DNA from: Nitrosomonas sp. Nm34
GTDB lineage: Bacteria > Pseudomonadota > Gammaproteobacteria > Burkholderiales > Nitrosomonadaceae
Reading direction: 5' to 3'
Length of the DNA: 64,000 nucleotides
Assembly (NCBI RefSeq): GCF_900113925.1
Contig: NZ_FORD01000013.1
Span: 25,245 to 89,244 of the forward strand
Shown: piece after piece, positions 7,789 to 17,484 of the stretch
Position numbering within the stretch: position 1 is the first letter of the stretch
Layout: each line of letters begins with the position of its first letter
Notes under the pieces: generated by a model
The model's database searches: none
The model's input: only the letters and a program-made list of their open reading frames with translations
Told to the model about the DNA's origin: nothing
Made by a program: the position numbers and the translations under genes

Positions 7789-8994
7789 CTAAAGTACATC
7801 CGTTTTTCTCCTTCTATTTGAGGAATCAAGTGGAAACTTTGCGTGGATCTGTGTGCCATGGTTTGGGATGCTACGAACAAAGAACTTGCCACCTGCTGCG
7901 ATTGCTCGTTCACGCATTCCCAATACTCCTAATCCATGAGGTATTTGATCAGCATCATAGCCCTTGCCATTGTCTTCCACGCTTAGTGACAAAGTATCCT
8001 CTGTGGCGGTGGCACCCGTTTTGCGATGCAAGCATACGCGCACCTGGCTAGCTTGGGCATGATTGCGCACATTATTGAGCGCTTCCTGGACAATGCGAAA
8101 TATGGTGATATTAATGAGCTCGCTGAGTTTATCAAATTTGCCATCGAACACCAGTTCAAGCGTAATGTGAGGATTGTGGGAAATCCACTGTTTTTTTAGT
8201 TCAAGTAAGGCATCTTCCAGTCCTAGGGTGTCCAGTAGAATAGGGCGCAACTGACTCAGCATATCGTGCATTGCGTCATGCATTTTTTTTATGCATTCTT
8301 TAATAGCTTGAGCGCTGATGTGGATAGTTGAATCTTTTTCCGAGAAATAGGCAATCGTTTCTGTTTCCGCGTGTATAGCTGTAAGCCACTGCCCCAGTTC
8401 ATCATGCAGTTCGCGCGCAAGAAGTCGTCGTTCCTCTTCCTGTATTTTGAATAGATTCTGCATCAGCCGACGGTGTCCGTGCAATAACTCTTGATTGTAG
8501 TCAACTGTTTCTTTGATAGGGTGAATATTGGTCATGACCGTGCGGCAAATGCCAGCATCTTCTATGACCAGACTTTCTAATCGTATGTGAATTACTTTAC
8601 TGAGCGGTCCTTTGATCCTCAACTCAGTGACAGTATTGGTGGAGGAATTGAATGTTTGCTGCAAATGGCTGAGGAACCTGTCGTGGTCATCTTGAACAAT
8701 ATAGCTTGAGAAAGATTCATTCAGAAGGGATGCCCGTTCCTTACCGAGCAGGGTAGATCCGCTTAGATTGATTGCGAGGATGTTACCGGCTTTATCCAAT
8801 ATGAGGTAGCCTACTGGTACATTATCATAGAAAGCGGCATAACGGTCAGGCGTTTCTTTTAGCTGTTGTGCATCATTAAGCTTGCTGTTTTGCTTTTCTA
8901 ATTCCAGCCGATGTATTTGCAATTCGGTGGCAAAATCTATCTTGCTGTGAATTTCGCTGGCATTTGTTTCAATGGGATCCTGACTTTTATTCAT
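7789..8994 (-). CDS. PAS-domain sensor histidine kinase, NarX/HisKA_3 class
   Basis: A 401-residue soluble sensor kinase. A short coiled-coil N-terminus leads into a PAS domain (about 48-165, with VPVGYLILDKAGNILAIN). The dimerisation and phosphotransfer domain of the HisKA_3 type has LLARELHDELGQWL with phospho-accepting His197. The ATPase domain shows the N box (EALNNVRNHA), G1 (DNGKG) and G2 (GLGVLGMRERA). No membrane helix is visible, so it senses a cytoplasmic or diffusible cue. The ATG at 8994 has GGAAGGGG about six bases upstream. HisKA_3 kinases pair with NarL-type regulators, and one lies downstream on the same strand, across repeats B1 and A2. Confidence 0.92.
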   Translation of the reverse strand: MNKSQDPIETNASEIHSKIDFATELQIHRLELEKQNSKLNDAQQLKETPDRYAAFYDNVPVGYLILDKAGNILAINLSGSTLLGKERASLLNESFSSYIVQDDHDRFLSHLQQTFNSSTNTVTELRIKGPLSKVIHIRLESLVIEDAGICRTVMTNIHPIKETVDYNQELLHGHRRLMQNLFKIQEEERRLLARELHDELGQWLTAIHAETETIAYFSEKDSTIHISAQAIKECIKKMHDAMHDMLSQLRPILLDTLGLEDALLELKKQWISHNPHITLELVFDGKFDKLSELINITIFRIVQEALNNVRNHAQASQVRVCLHRKTGATATEDTLSLSVEDNGKGYDADQIPHGLGVLGMRERAIAAGGKFFVRSIPNHGTQIHAKFPLDSSNRRRKTDVL

Positions 8995-9131
8995 ATTATT
9001 CCCCTTCCGACAATAGCATAGGGATTAAATGGGTGATTTTGTTTTGTTCTATAGTCCAGTAGCGATCTAATTTCTTTTCTTACTCAATTAGACAAGGTAA
9101 TTTCAATGGAATTTCAACCTTATCCGGTATT

Positions 9132-9183
9132 ATTCCATTTCCCCATCAAAAATGACACGAAGGCGAGCCGCAGACTATATTGA
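9132..9183 (-). repeat. Family A repeat, half-copy A3
   Basis: Only one end is recognisable: ATTCCATTTCCCCATCAAAA followed by GCGAGCCGCAGAC, the outer half in inverted orientation. Sequence after about 9183 diverges, so this is a degenerate or truncated copy. Confidence 0.7.
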
Positions 9184-9279
9184 AATTGAAGAAACTTGAA
9201 GATGGGATTGTGACAGATGAGTGTGATAGCTATTCATGACTATTTAGAATTGATGAAATATAAATTGATGAAATATATT

Positions 9280-9462
9280 AAGGACACCTTCAAAAATTCA
9301 TATTTGTGAGTATCTGCTTCGCGGATTGCCTGCTTACTCCGCTTCGCCACAGTACTTCGTTGTTGACAAAAAATATTTCCTTACCTATTAGTGATAGGCT
9401 GCGCCAACATTTTTGTTCTCGCCTTATCTTGTTTAGAACTCTGAATTTTTAGAAGTGCCCTT
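9280..9462 (+). repeat. Family B inverted-repeat element, long copy B2
   Basis: A 183-bp element with about 20-bp imperfect terminal inverted repeats (AAGGACACCTTCAAAAATTC and GAATTTTTAGAAGTGCCCTT). The core GCGGATTGCCTGCTTAC and the right part TTTAGAACTCTGAATTTTTAG match copy B1. No open frame of note. Confidence 0.8.
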
Positions 9463-9667
9463 AAGTAAATATTTTATTTATATGCAGAATTGACTTCTCT
9501 TATGACAAAAATTTTTGATTTTGATTAAAATGCGAGGCAAGACGTTAACCGAATCAGGTGTTTGAGCTCATTCAACTGAGGAATACAAGTTGATTAATAA
9601 TCGACTGTTTAGGTATCATCGCGATTAAAAGAGATTAGGAAGCGATTGATTTGACCAATTATTTGAT

Positions 9668-9997
9668 TTGTACGATAAACTCATAGATTTATTGACTTCA
9701 GTGGGCGCATTAATTTTTTATACGGTCATCTATTTTCTTGGATATTTTGCTATTCATGGACTGAATCTGATAGCAGATCGGCGATTATTGAATCGGCGAA
9801 TCGCAGGACTGATAGTTGTATTTTTTGTGGCGGTATTCCATGGCTATAAGATTATCAGCAGTCCCTTGCCAGCGGGGGAGGAGGCAGAGGTGGCAATTTA
9901 TGCGCTTGGCTATTATGTCATTTTTCCTGTTGCAGTCATTGTGGGTGTTTTTTTATATCTCACGTGGCAAGAGAAAAAGGATAATGAGTCGTTATAA
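9668..9997 (+). CDS. Small three-helix membrane protein, unknown
   Basis: A 109-residue hydrophobic protein that I do not recognise. It shows about three membrane segments: residues 13-33 (ALIFYTVIYFLGYFAIHGL), 44-60 (AGLIVVFFVAVFHGYKI) and 78-100 (YALGYYVIFPVAVIVGVFLYL), ending in the charged tail QEKKDNESL. The frame opens with TTG at 9668 and has no clear ribosome site; a GTG near 9701 is an alternative. The surroundings are AT-rich and repeat-laden, and it has no evident operon partner. The clean hydropathy pattern argues for a real gene, but expression is not assured. Confidence 0.5.
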   Translation: MYDKLIDLLTSVGALIFYTVIYFLGYFAIHGLNLIADRRLLNRRIAGLIVVFFVAVFHGYKIISSPLPAGEEAEVAIYALGYYVIFPVAVIVGVFLYLTWQEKKDNESL

Positions 9998-10322
9998 AAA
10001 GAACTGATAGATTTATATCATTGAATAATTCAAATTTATACAAGCTTTTTTAATACTTTGGTTTCTGATCGTGTGTGTTAAACTTTGTACATTAAAGCTC
10101 AAGATCCTTTTTGGCTAGCTATAAAATAAAATGAGTAAGATGAGTATCTAATAAAAAATGGAATACTAAATGATGATCTATCCATTGAGATTAGTAATTT
10201 GATTGATATAACATGTTAGTCGATATCGATACTCCAATTTAATTTGCTGTGATTAAATGCTTTACATGACTTCACTTCTTGCCTTATAAGCTTGAACTTT
10301 CTGTTATTCTTGATCAAATAGC
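9998..10322. other. AT-rich leader of the his operon
   Basis: These 325 bases before hisC are strongly AT-rich. I see no gene, no histidine-rich leader peptide and no repeat copy. The his operon promoter probably lies here, but no -35/-10 pair stands out enough to place it. Confidence 0.6.
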
Positions 10323-11411
10323 ATGTCCAATTTACTCGAAAGTATCATCCGCCCAGAAATTCTTGCGCTTTCTGCTTATCATATTCCTTCTGCAGAGGGT
10401 ATGATAAAGCTGGATGCAATGGAGAATCCGTATACTTTGCCCTTGATTTTGCGTGAAGAAATTTCTCAATTAGCAGAAGAGGCTCATATTAATCGTTATC
10501 CTGATCCTAGTGCAGCACCACTTAAAGCGATATTAAGAGATACGCTGGCCATTCCTTCTGAAATGGCGATTATGCTGGGAAATGGATCAGACGAGATCAT
10601 TCAGGTGATTGCACTTGCTACGGCTAGACCAGGAGCGGTGCTGATGGGTGTCGATCCAGGATTTGCCATGTTTCGTATTATTGCTACTTTTTGTGGCATG
10701 AATTATGTCGGTGTGCCATTAGCCGCTGATTTTTCTATTGACCTGGAGGCCATGCTTGCTGCGATTTCCCAACACCAGCCTGCCGTTATTTTTTTGGCTT
10801 ATCCGAATAATCCCAGTGGTAATTTATTTGATCCTCAGGCAATCTGTCGTATTATTGAGGCTACTCCTGGCATTGTCATAGTCGATGAAGCCTATCAGGC
10901 ATTTGCCGATGCAACTTTTATGGATATGCTCACTCAATATCCCAATTTATTGCTGATGCGTACCCTCTCAAAATTAGGATTGGCTGGATTAAGATTGGGA
11001 TTGCTGGTTGGGCGGCCTGAATGGCTGGCGCAATTGGAAAAACTGCGTTTGCCCTATAATGTCGGAATCATGACACAATTGGTGGTGGAGAGAATACTTC
11101 AGCATTATGATATATTATTGGAGCAGGCTGCAGCCATTAAAGCTGAACGGGCTATCTTAAGAGCTCGTCTGGCAACGATGGAGGGGGTGGAAGTTTTTCC
11201 ATCCGATGCAAATTTTGTTTTATTTCGTCTCAATGAGGCTAGTCGGATTTTTCAGGAACTTCAGCAACACAGGATATTAATCAAGAATCTTGATGGGTCA
11301 CATCCATTGTTAAAAAATTGCCTGCGTGTCACAGTAGGTGCTTCTGATGAAAATACACTATTCTGCAAAACACTCCGCCGCATACTCGAGAAACCACTGC
11401 AATTAGCCTGA
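10323..11411 (+). CDS. hisC: Histidinol-phosphate aminotransferase
   Basis: A 362-residue PLP enzyme of fold type I that transaminates imidazole-acetol phosphate to L-histidinol phosphate. Visible landmarks are [11 protein letters not shown] near the N-terminus (the family's substrate-binding N-P segment), [30 protein letters not shown], and the Schiff-base lysine in [13 protein letters not shown]. Length is normal. It is the first his gene here; hisB follows 30 bases later. hisG and hisD, which often precede hisC in betaproteobacteria, are not in this window. Confidence 0.97.
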   Translation: MSNLLESIIRPEILALSAYHIPSAEGMIKLDAMENPYTLPLILREEISQLAEEAHINRYPDPSAAPLKAILRDTLAIPSEMAIMLGNGSDEIIQVIALATARPGAVLMGVDPGFAMFRIIATFCGMNYVGVPLAADFSIDLEAMLAAISQHQPAVIFLAYPNNPSGNLFDPQAICRIIEATPGIVIVDEAYQAFADATFMDMLTQYPNLLLMRTLSKLGLAGLRLGLLVGRPEWLAQLEKLRLPYNVGIMTQLVVERILQHYDILLEQAAAIKAERAILRARLATMEGVEVFPSDANFVLFRLNEASRIFQELQQHRILIKNLDGSHPLLKNCLRVTVGASDENTLFCKTLRRILEKPLQLA

Positions 11412-11441
11412 TCGTCAATAACCACAAACCAGAATTTCTCT

Positions 11442-12029
11442 ATGCGTCAAGCCCAAGTTACACGTAATACGCTGGAAACTCAAATTACTGTCGAAATGAA
11501 TCTGGATGGGAGCGGTCAAGCGACACTGGATACCGGCGTACCTTTCCTTGATCATATGCTTGATCAGATCGCACGTCATGGCATGATTGATTTAACAATA
11601 AAAGCGAAAGGTGATTTACATATCGATGCTCATCATACTGTGGAAGACATTGGTATCACCTTGGGACAGGCATTAGCCCAAGCGTTCGGGAACAAAAAAG
11701 GCATACGTCGCTACGGACATGCTTATGTGCCGCTCGATGAGGCATTGTCAAGAGTAGTCATTGATCTATCGGGTCGTCCTGGTATGGCATTCCACGTTGA
11801 ATTTGTTCGTGCGCGTATTGGTGAATTTGATGTGGATCTGGTACATGAGTTTTTTCAGGGTCTAGTCAATCATGCCATGATCACCTTGCACATCGATAAT
11901 CTCTCAGGTAATAATGCTCACCATCAGGCAGAAACTATTTTTAAGGCATTTGGGCGCGCTTTGCGCATGGCGTTAGAAGTCGATCCGCGTGCTATTGATT
12001 TGATTCCTTCCACAAAAGGTTCTTTGTAA
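11442..12029 (+). CDS. hisB: Imidazoleglycerol-phosphate dehydratase
   Basis: A 195-residue monofunctional IGPD that converts imidazole glycerol phosphate to imidazole-acetol phosphate. Metal-binding histidine clusters are seen in [23 protein letters not shown] and [19 protein letters not shown]. There is no N-terminal histidinol-phosphatase domain, unlike the fused E. coli HisB, so the phosphatase must be encoded elsewhere. It lies between hisC and hisH with short gaps. Confidence 0.97.
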   Translation: MRQAQVTRNTLETQITVEMNLDGSGQATLDTGVPFLDHMLDQIARHGMIDLTIKAKGDLHIDAHHTVEDIGITLGQALAQAFGNKKGIRRYGHAYVPLDEALSRVVIDLSGRPGMAFHVEFVRARIGEFDVDLVHEFFQGLVNHAMITLHIDNLSGNNAHHQAETIFKAFGRALRMALEVDPRAIDLIPSTKGSL

Positions 12030-12054
12030 ACTTCTTCATTTTTTCACATCAAGT

Positions 12055-12705
12055 ATGACTGATATCGCCATTGTTGATTACGGAATGGGTAATTTACGTT
12101 CGGTATCTAAAGCGCTCGAGCATGTTGCGCCCACCGCTTCCATTGTCGTAACCAGTGACCCATCCGTTGTGCAAAAAGCGTCACGCGTTGTGGTTCCTGG
12201 TCAAGGGGCGATGCCTAATTGCATGCGTGAACTAACGGGTCATGGATTAAAGGATGCTGTGCTGGAAGCAGCCAGGAATAAACCTTTTCTTGGCATCTGC
12301 CTGGGTTTGCAAATGTTATTTGATGAAAGTGAAGAAGGAAATGTAAAAGGCTTAGGGATCTTACCTGGGAAAGTGCGTCATTTCTCGCATGATGCGATGA
12401 TAGATTCTGATAAAAATAAGCTCAAAATTCCTCACATGGGCTGGAATCAGGTGCATCAAACCACCCAGCATGCATTGTGGAAGGGTATTGCCAATGATGC
12501 GCGCTTTTATTTTGTGCATAGCTATTATGTAGAACCAGTTAACTCGGAAATAACAGCTGCTTATACGCTTTATCCAACTCCATTTACCTGTGCCATCGCT
12601 AAGGACAACATTTTTGCTGTTCAATTTCATCCGGAAAAGAGCCAGTTGGCAGGTTTGACGTTATTAAGTAATTTTACCAAGTGGGAGCCGCATTTAAATC
12701 GTTAG
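12055..12705 (+). CDS. hisH: Imidazole glycerol phosphate synthase, glutaminase subunit
   Basis: A 216-residue class I glutamine amidotransferase. The start IAIVDYGMGNLRSV is typical. The nucleophilic cysteine lies in FLGICLGLQML, and the catalytic His and Glu in QFHPEKSQ near the C-terminus. It releases ammonia from glutamine and channels it to HisF (gene at 13623-14399) to make imidazole glycerol phosphate and AICAR. The start ATG is 25 bases after hisB. Confidence 0.97.
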   Translation: MTDIAIVDYGMGNLRSVSKALEHVAPTASIVVTSDPSVVQKASRVVVPGQGAMPNCMRELTGHGLKDAVLEAARNKPFLGICLGLQMLFDESEEGNVKGLGILPGKVRHFSHDAMIDSDKNKLKIPHMGWNQVHQTTQHALWKGIANDARFYFVHSYYVEPVNSEITAAYTLYPTPFTCAIAKDNIFAVQFHPEKSQLAGLTLLSNFTKWEPHLNR

Positions 12706-12785
12706 TACCATCTAATCTAATTTATATTACTTATGGTTTTTTTCAGTCCGCTATTTTTATTCTTAATTATTTATCCAGATAACAT

Positions 12786-13532
12786 ATGCTGATTATTCCT
12801 GCAATAGATATTAAAGATGGGCAATGCGTACGTCTTAAACAAGGAGTCATGGATGACGCAACCGTATTCTCTGAAAACCCTGAGGATATGGCTCGGCACT
12901 GGTTGGAACAAGGCGCACGTCGATTACATTTAGTTGATTTAAATGGTGCCTTTGCCGGCAAGCCGAAGAATGAATCAGTTATTCGTGCTATTGTTAAGGC
13001 AATTGATGGAAGCATTCCGATCCAGCTCGGTGGGGGAATTCGTGATCTGGAAACCATCGAGCGTTATTTGGATAATGGCATTAGCTATATCATTATTGGA
13101 ACAGCTGCGGTAAAAATACCCGGGTTTTTGCATGATGCGTGCTATGCTTTCCCTGGTCAGATTATGGTAGGTCTTGACGCTAAGGAGGGTAAAGTGGCAG
13201 TGGATGGCTGGTCCAAAGTGACTGGCCATGATGTTGTCGACCTGGCGAAAAAGTTTGAAGATTATGGGGTTGAGGCGATTATTTATACTGACATCGGTCG
13301 TGACGGCATGCTGGCTGGTATCAATATCGAGGCAACAATAGCATTGGCGCGGAAACTGACTGTTCCGGTAGTCGCCAGCGGTGGCATTACCAATCTGGAT
13401 GATATTAAAACACTTTGTGAAATTGAGTCAGAAGGCATCATGGGGGCGATTACTGGCCGTGCTATCTATGAAGGTACGCTGGATTTTAAAAAGGCACAAC
13501 TACTGGCTGATGAACTAAGTGCAATGGTTTGA
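12786..13532 (+). CDS. hisA: ProFAR isomerase (HisA)
   Basis: A 248-residue (beta/alpha)8 enzyme catalysing the Amadori isomerisation of ProFAR to PRFAR. Phosphate-binding and catalytic features are visible: [15 protein letters not shown] with the catalytic Asp, LGGGIRDL, and [10 protein letters not shown] with the second catalytic Asp, then [10 protein letters not shown]. The 80-base AT-rich gap after hisH is the longest within this part of the operon. Confidence 0.97.
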   Translation: MLIIPAIDIKDGQCVRLKQGVMDDATVFSENPEDMARHWLEQGARRLHLVDLNGAFAGKPKNESVIRAIVKAIDGSIPIQLGGGIRDLETIERYLDNGISYIIIGTAAVKIPGFLHDACYAFPGQIMVGLDAKEGKVAVDGWSKVTGHDVVDLAKKFEDYGVEAIIYTDIGRDGMLAGINIEATIALARKLTVPVVASGGITNLDDIKTLCEIESEGIMGAITGRAIYEGTLDFKKAQLLADELSAMV

Positions 13533-13622
13533 TAAAAATAACATGATGTCGTGAATGGAATTCAGGCCTGTTCACATATTTCCTTCCTCTTCTTATTTGA
13601 TATTATAAAGGTCTCCGGATTC

Positions 13623-14399
13623 ATGGGTCTTGCCAAACGAATTATTCCGTGTCTTGATGTCAATAATGGACGTGTTGTCAAGGGAGTTAATTTTATTTCA
13701 CTCCGGGACGCAGGTGATCCTGTGGAAATAGCGCGCCGCTATGATGAGCAGGGCGCTGATGAGCTTGTTTTTCTGGATATTACCGCCAGTTCTGATAATC
13801 GCGATTTGATTCTGCATATTGTAGAAGAGGTGGCAGCCCAGGTCTTCATTCCACTTACTGTCGGTGGAGGAGTACGTAAAGTGGAGGATGTCCGTCGACT
13901 GTTAAATGCAGGCGCTGACAAGGTAAGCGTCAATACTTCTGCGGTGCTCAATCCGCAATTGGTAGCAGATGCGGCAAGTCATTACGGCTCCCAATGCATC
14001 GTGGTTGCGATAGATGCCAAACATGTCATGAATGATCAACACTCCAGTCCCCGTTGGGAGGTATTTACTCATGGCGGTCGTAACGCAACAGGGCTTGATG
14101 CGATTGAATGGGCTAAAAAAATGCAGACACTCGGTGCAGGTGAAATTTTACTAACCAGTATGGACAGAGACGGCACACGCCATGGATTTGATCTGGCCCT
14201 GACTCACGCCATTTCAGACGCAATCGATTTGCCGGTAATTGCGAGTGGTGGGGTAGGTGGTCTGGATCACCTCGTTGAGGGGATTCTACAAGGACATGCG
14301 GATGCAGTACTGGCGGCCAGCATTTTTCATTATGGTCAGCATACGATCCAGGAAGCCAAGCAATATTTGGCAAAGCATGGAATTGAAGTACGTTTGTAA
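13623..14399 (+). CDS. hisF: Imidazole glycerol phosphate synthase, cyclase subunit
   Basis: A 258-residue (beta/alpha)8 cyclase that works with His[21 protein letters not shown] is the standard N-terminus, with the catalytic Asp in CLDV, and [10 protein letters not shown] and [11 protein letters not shown] are later landmarks. I chose ATG 13623; an in-frame ATG 72 bases upstream would add 24 residues unlike any HisF. Its sequence resemblance to HisA reflects the known duplication. Confidence 0.97.
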   Translation: MGLAKRIIPCLDVNNGRVVKGVNFISLRDAGDPVEIARRYDEQGADELVFLDITASSDNRDLILHIVEEVAAQVFIPLTVGGGVRKVEDVRRLLNAGADKVSVNTSAVLNPQLVADAASHYGSQCIVVAIDAKHVMNDQHSSPRWEVFTHGGRNATGLDAIEWAKKMQTLGAGEILLTSMDRDGTRHGFDLALTHAISDAIDLPVIASGGVGGLDHLVEGILQGHADAVLAASIFHYGQHTIQEAKQYLAKHGIEVRL

Positions 14400-14446
14400 T
14401 ACACAAACAATAGCATTTTTAAAATATCTTATTAAGATGAACTTTT

Positions 14447-14836
14447 ATGTCGGATGCTTGGCTAAATAAAATAAACTGGTCTGCAGATGGGTTAATACCT
14501 GTTATTGCACAGGATGAAAAGAGCGGTAAAGTATTAATGGTAGCGTGGATGAATCGAGAGGCTGTTAAATTGACTGTGGAAACAGGTGAGGCTGTTTATT
14601 GGTCGCGTTCCCGCAAAAAAATTTGGCGCAAAGGAGAAGAGTCTGGTCATGTGCAAAAGGTAAAAGCAATTTACCTGGATTGTGACGAGGATGTGATATT
14701 ACTTACCATCGAGCAAATGGGGGGGATTGCCTGTCACACAGGCAGGCTGAGTTGTTTTTTTAATAAATTGGAAGGAGATCAGTGGGTAGTGGTAACGCCC
14801 ATTATTAAGGATCCGACGGAGATCTATAAGCAATGA
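14447..14836 (+). CDS. hisI: Phosphoribosyl-AMP cyclohydrolase
   Basis: A 129-residue zinc enzyme that opens the purine ring of PR-AMP. It is monofunctional, with HisE encoded separately by the next gene. Family motifs are [24 protein letters not shown], the metal-binding Asp/Cys run [10 protein letters not shown] and the final [10 protein letters not shown]. Its stop overlaps the hisE start by four bases (ATGA). Confidence 0.97.
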   Translation: MSDAWLNKINWSADGLIPVIAQDEKSGKVLMVAWMNREAVKLTVETGEAVYWSRSRKKIWRKGEESGHVQKVKAIYLDCDEDVILLTIEQMGGIACHTGRLSCFFNKLEGDQWVVVTPIIKDPTEIYKQ

Positions 14837-15162
14837 CTGATTCATCTATACTTCATCGTCTGGCAGAAACGATCGAGGCACGTAAAACGACTGATTCCTC
14901 CAATTCTTATGTGGTAAAACTGCTCACCAGTGGTCAGGATAAGATACTCAAAAAAATTGCCGAAGAAGCTGCAGAAACAATCATGGCTTCAAAGGACAAG
15001 AATACAGCGCATGTTGTTTATGAAATGGCAGATTTGTGGTTTCATTGTTTAATATTGCTGGCCCATCACGGATTAAAACCAGAGGATGTGCTGCGCGAAT
15101 TAGAACGACGAGAAGGTATTTCGGGTATTGAAGAAAAACTATCGCGTAAAACAGGTCAATAA
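14833..15162 (+). CDS. hisE: Phosphoribosyl-ATP pyrophosphatase
   Basis: A 109-residue all-alpha MazG-like pyrophosphohydrolase for the second step of histidine synthesis. The metal-binding EEAAET motif (residues 42-47) and the later [10 protein letters not shown] helix are intact. It starts inside the hisI stop codon and ends exactly one base before the HIT gene (TAAATG), so the three genes are translationally linked. Confidence 0.96.
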   Translation: MTDSSILHRLAETIEARKTTDSSNSYVVKLLTSGQDKILKKIAEEAAETIMASKDKNTAHVVYEMADLWFHCLILLAHHGLKPEDVLRELERREGISGIEEKLSRKTGQ

Positions 15163-15513
15163 ATGGAAGAGTGTATTTTTTGCAAGATTGTGCAAGGAGA
15201 AATTCCTGCCAATAAAGTGTTTGAAGATCAGGATTTTGTTGCGTTCCATGATATTCATCCGGCTGCACCCGTTCATTTCCTGCTGATACCCAAGCGACAT
15301 ATCAGCTCACTCTATGATGTGAGTGAAGCAGATCAGCCGCTATTGGGGAAGATGTTATGGCTGATTCCCCAGTTGGCAAAAGAGCAGGGGTGTGCCAATG
15401 GATTTCGTACCATTATCAATACAGGACGGGTAGGCGGTCAGGAAGTGCTCCATCTTCATGTTCATATCATTGCAGGGAAAGACCGTTTGCCCACGATGAT
15501 TCATCATGGGTAA
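15163..15513 (+). CDS. hinT: HIT family nucleotide hydrolase (HinT type)
   Basis: A 116-residue histidine-triad protein. CIFCKIVQGEIP with a zinc-type cysteine pair opens the protein, and the catalytic triad HLHVHIIAG lies near residues 99-107. HinT enzymes hydrolyse adenosine phosphoramidates and related AMP conjugates. Placement between hisE and tatA is a widely conserved proteobacterial arrangement. Confidence 0.95.
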   Translation: MEECIFCKIVQGEIPANKVFEDQDFVAFHDIHPAAPVHFLLIPKRHISSLYDVSEADQPLLGKMLWLIPQLAKEQGCANGFRTIINTGRVGGQEVLHLHVHIIAGKDRLPTMIHHG

Positions 15514-15538
15514 TCCACATTTATTAAAAGGATAAACA

Positions 15539-15772
15539 ATGGGAACATTTAGCATTTGGCATTGGCTGGTAGTGTTAGCGATTGTCGTGTTGGTTTTCGG
15601 TACGAAAAAACTGCGTAATTTGGGCAGTGACCTCGGAAATGCAGTCAGAGGATTTAAGGAAGGTATGAAAGGTGCTGATGAGGATAATACCCCTTCTTCT
15701 TCTCAGTCTCCGCAGATCACCCATCACTCTGCCGAAGCAGGTGTCAAAGAGAAAAATGAAATTAAATTATGA
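15539..15772 (+). CDS. tatA: Twin-arginine translocase subunit TatA
   Basis: A 77-residue TatA. One N-terminal membrane helix (about 5-21, [18 protein letters not shown]) is followed by [19 protein letters not shown], the standard hinge and amphipathic helix, then a polar tail. It forms the size-adjustable pore that passes folded proteins across the inner membrane. AAAGGA lies before the ATG. Confidence 0.96.
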   Translation: MGTFSIWHWLVVLAIVVLVFGTKKLRNLGSDLGNAVRGFKEGMKGADEDNTPSSSQSPQITHHSAEAGVKEKNEIKL

Positions 15773-15891
15773 TATCATTGCGTTGCGCAGGGCTGGTAAT
15801 ATCGGTAAGTATTATCAGTAAAGAATACAAATTAGCAGTTTTTTGCCCGATAGCTCCTTCGGCAAAGTAATCGGTTAGGAGGAAATGAGGC

Positions 15892-16305
15892 ATGTTTGAT
15901 GTCAGCTTTACAGAAATGCTCGTCATTTTGATTGTGGCACTCATTGTAATCGGACCAGAACGACTTCCTCGGGTAGCGCGTACCATAGGGCACTTACTAG
16001 GACGTGCGCGACGGTATGTGGATAGCGTCAAGAATGATATTCGCTACGAGATAGAACTCGAAGAATTAAGGCGTTTAAAAAATTCTGTCCAGGAGACGAC
16101 CCATTCCATCGAACAAACTGTGAGGAAGGAATTTGATCAAATAGAGAATGCTGTTGATATCAATGCTGCAGAAAATATAACAAAACCAGCACTGATTGAG
16201 ATCGAGCAAACTGGCGCTTCCGCAGAAAAGACAATAGCTGTTCAGAGTCAAGCTCAGCCTTCACAACAGACTTCAGAATCAAATAAAAGCAATACCGTAT
16301 TCTGA
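15892..16305 (+). CDS. tatB: Twin-arginine translocase subunit TatB
   Basis: A 137-residue Tat[20 protein letters not shown] is the membrane helix with the TatB-type acidic Glu at residue 8, then [14 protein letters not shown] and a long charged helix. With TatC it forms the receptor for twin-arginine signal peptides. AGGAGG lies upstream of ATG 15892. The gap of 119 bases from tatA shows nothing recognisable. Confidence 0.96.
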   Translation: MFDVSFTEMLVILIVALIVIGPERLPRVARTIGHLLGRARRYVDSVKNDIRYEIELEELRRLKNSVQETTHSIEQTVRKEFDQIENAVDINAAENITKPALIEIEQTGASAEKTIAVQSQAQPSQQTSESNKSNTVF

Positions 16306-16410
16306 AAAATATTATACTTTTCAATGCTATTTCAGCTTGACGAGCTGCTTGATAACGTAACTGTCAAGTTTAGCACTCACTATTCACCCAGTCTGATTCA
16401 TCATGAGCCT

Positions 16411-17193
16411 ATGAATGACGAGAGCACCTTTATTTCACATTTAGTGGAATTACGTAGCAGGTTAATTCGTATATTTTCTGTGTTAGTACTCGGTTTTTTA
16501 CCTTGCGCTTACTTTGCGCGCGATCTTTATACTATCCTGGCGCAACCTTTGCTGGAGAAGCTTCCATTAGGTGGACAAATGATTGCCACAGCAGTTACCA
16601 CACCTTTTTTTATACCCATGCAAGTGGCTCTGATGACAGCTTTTTTGATGACCTTGCCCCATACGCTTTATCAGATTTGGGCTTTTGTCGCACCCGGACT
16701 GTATTCCCATGAGAAGCGCCTGTTTTTGCCACTTGTTATCGCGAGCAGCTTATTATTTTTCATTGGGATGGCATTTGCTTATTTGGTTGCATTGCCGCTG
16801 GTATTTGAGTTTATTGTTTATTTTGCACCTGAAGGGGTGGCGGTTATGACCGATATTGGCGAATATCTCGGTTTTGTCCTTACCATGTTCCTAACCTTTG
16901 GCATTACATTTGAAGTTCCTGTGTTCGTTATCGTACTTGTACGGACAGAGGTCATCTCGTTAGCAAAGATGAAAAAGGTGCGCCCTTATGTTTTAGTCGG
17001 CGCCTTTGTGATCGGTGCGATTTTTACGCCGCCTGATGTGATTTCACAGTTTATGCTGGCAGTACCGCTCTATTTACTTTACGAACTAGGTATATTCCTT
17101 GCTGGCTTAACGAGTAAACCTGCGAATTCGGTGTCAGACCAACAAATGGTCAATAGTGTAAATAATCCGGCTATGAGCAAAAAAGACGAGTAG
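16411..17193 (+). CDS. tatC: Twin-arginine translocase subunit TatC
   Basis: A 260-residue protein with six membrane helices. The N-terminal FISHLVELRSRL, VAPGLYSHEKR with the conserved signal-binding Glu, and the loop FEVPVF are typical. I chose ATG 16411, which gives the normal N-terminus MNDESTFISHL; the frame is open to 16324, adding 29 residues unlike TatC. It closes the his-hinT-tat cluster. Confidence 0.96.
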   Translation: MNDESTFISHLVELRSRLIRIFSVLVLGFLPCAYFARDLYTILAQPLLEKLPLGGQMIATAVTTPFFIPMQVALMTAFLMTLPHTLYQIWAFVAPGLYSHEKRLFLPLVIASSLLFFIGMAFAYLVALPLVFEFIVYFAPEGVAVMTDIGEYLGFVLTMFLTFGITFEVPVFVIVLVRTEVISLAKMKKVRPYVLVGAFVIGAIFTPPDVISQFMLAVPLYLLYELGIFLAGLTSKPANSVSDQQMVNSVNNPAMSKKDE

Positions 17194-17355
17194 CTCCAAT
17201 GCAATCAGATCATGCCTAATTACCTGCTTTTATTTTTCCCGCTTTTTTACCTAATCAGCATCGCCAGGTAGATACAAGTTTGCAGTAATAACTGTGAGTT
17301 GTCCTAAATTCTTTCTTTTGGAAATGTTGAAACAATCAGATCAGGATGGTGTTTA

Positions 17356-17460
17356 ATTCGATTGCTAAATCAAAACCGGCTTTGTCGGCTTCACTTTGCC
17401 GTATGATTGATGCTGTGTCTGCGGCTCGCCTACACGTCATCTTTGATTTGGAAATGGAAT
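17356..17460 (+). repeat. Family A palindromic repeat, copy A4
   Basis: Full-length copy starting ATTCGATTGCTAAATCAAAA and ending TTTGATTTGGAAATGGAAT. Its right end is 24 bases before the start codon of the mechanosensitive channel gene, so it forms the immediate 5' leader of that gene. The channel's reading frame is also open back into the element, to 17407. Confidence 0.92.
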
Positions 17461-17484
17461 AAATCCATCGAAACGTGGTTATTC

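Larger units (their letters stand above)
8995..9667. other. Repeat-rich intergenic region upstream of the sensor kinase
   Basis: AT-rich DNA between the minus-strand kinase and the plus-strand small membrane protein. It contains the truncated repeat A3 and the long repeat B2. I see no gene here; promoters for both flanking genes must lie in it or in the repeats. Confidence 0.7.

Noticed and set aside
7683..8051. 122-codon plus-strand frame starting in the kinase-regulator gap
   Set aside because: Most of it runs antisense through the kinase catalytic domain and shows no recognisable protein features.
15845..15880. Hairpin between tatA and tatB next to a T run
   Set aside because: The T run precedes the stem on the transcribed strand, so it is not an intrinsic terminator, and the operon clearly continues.
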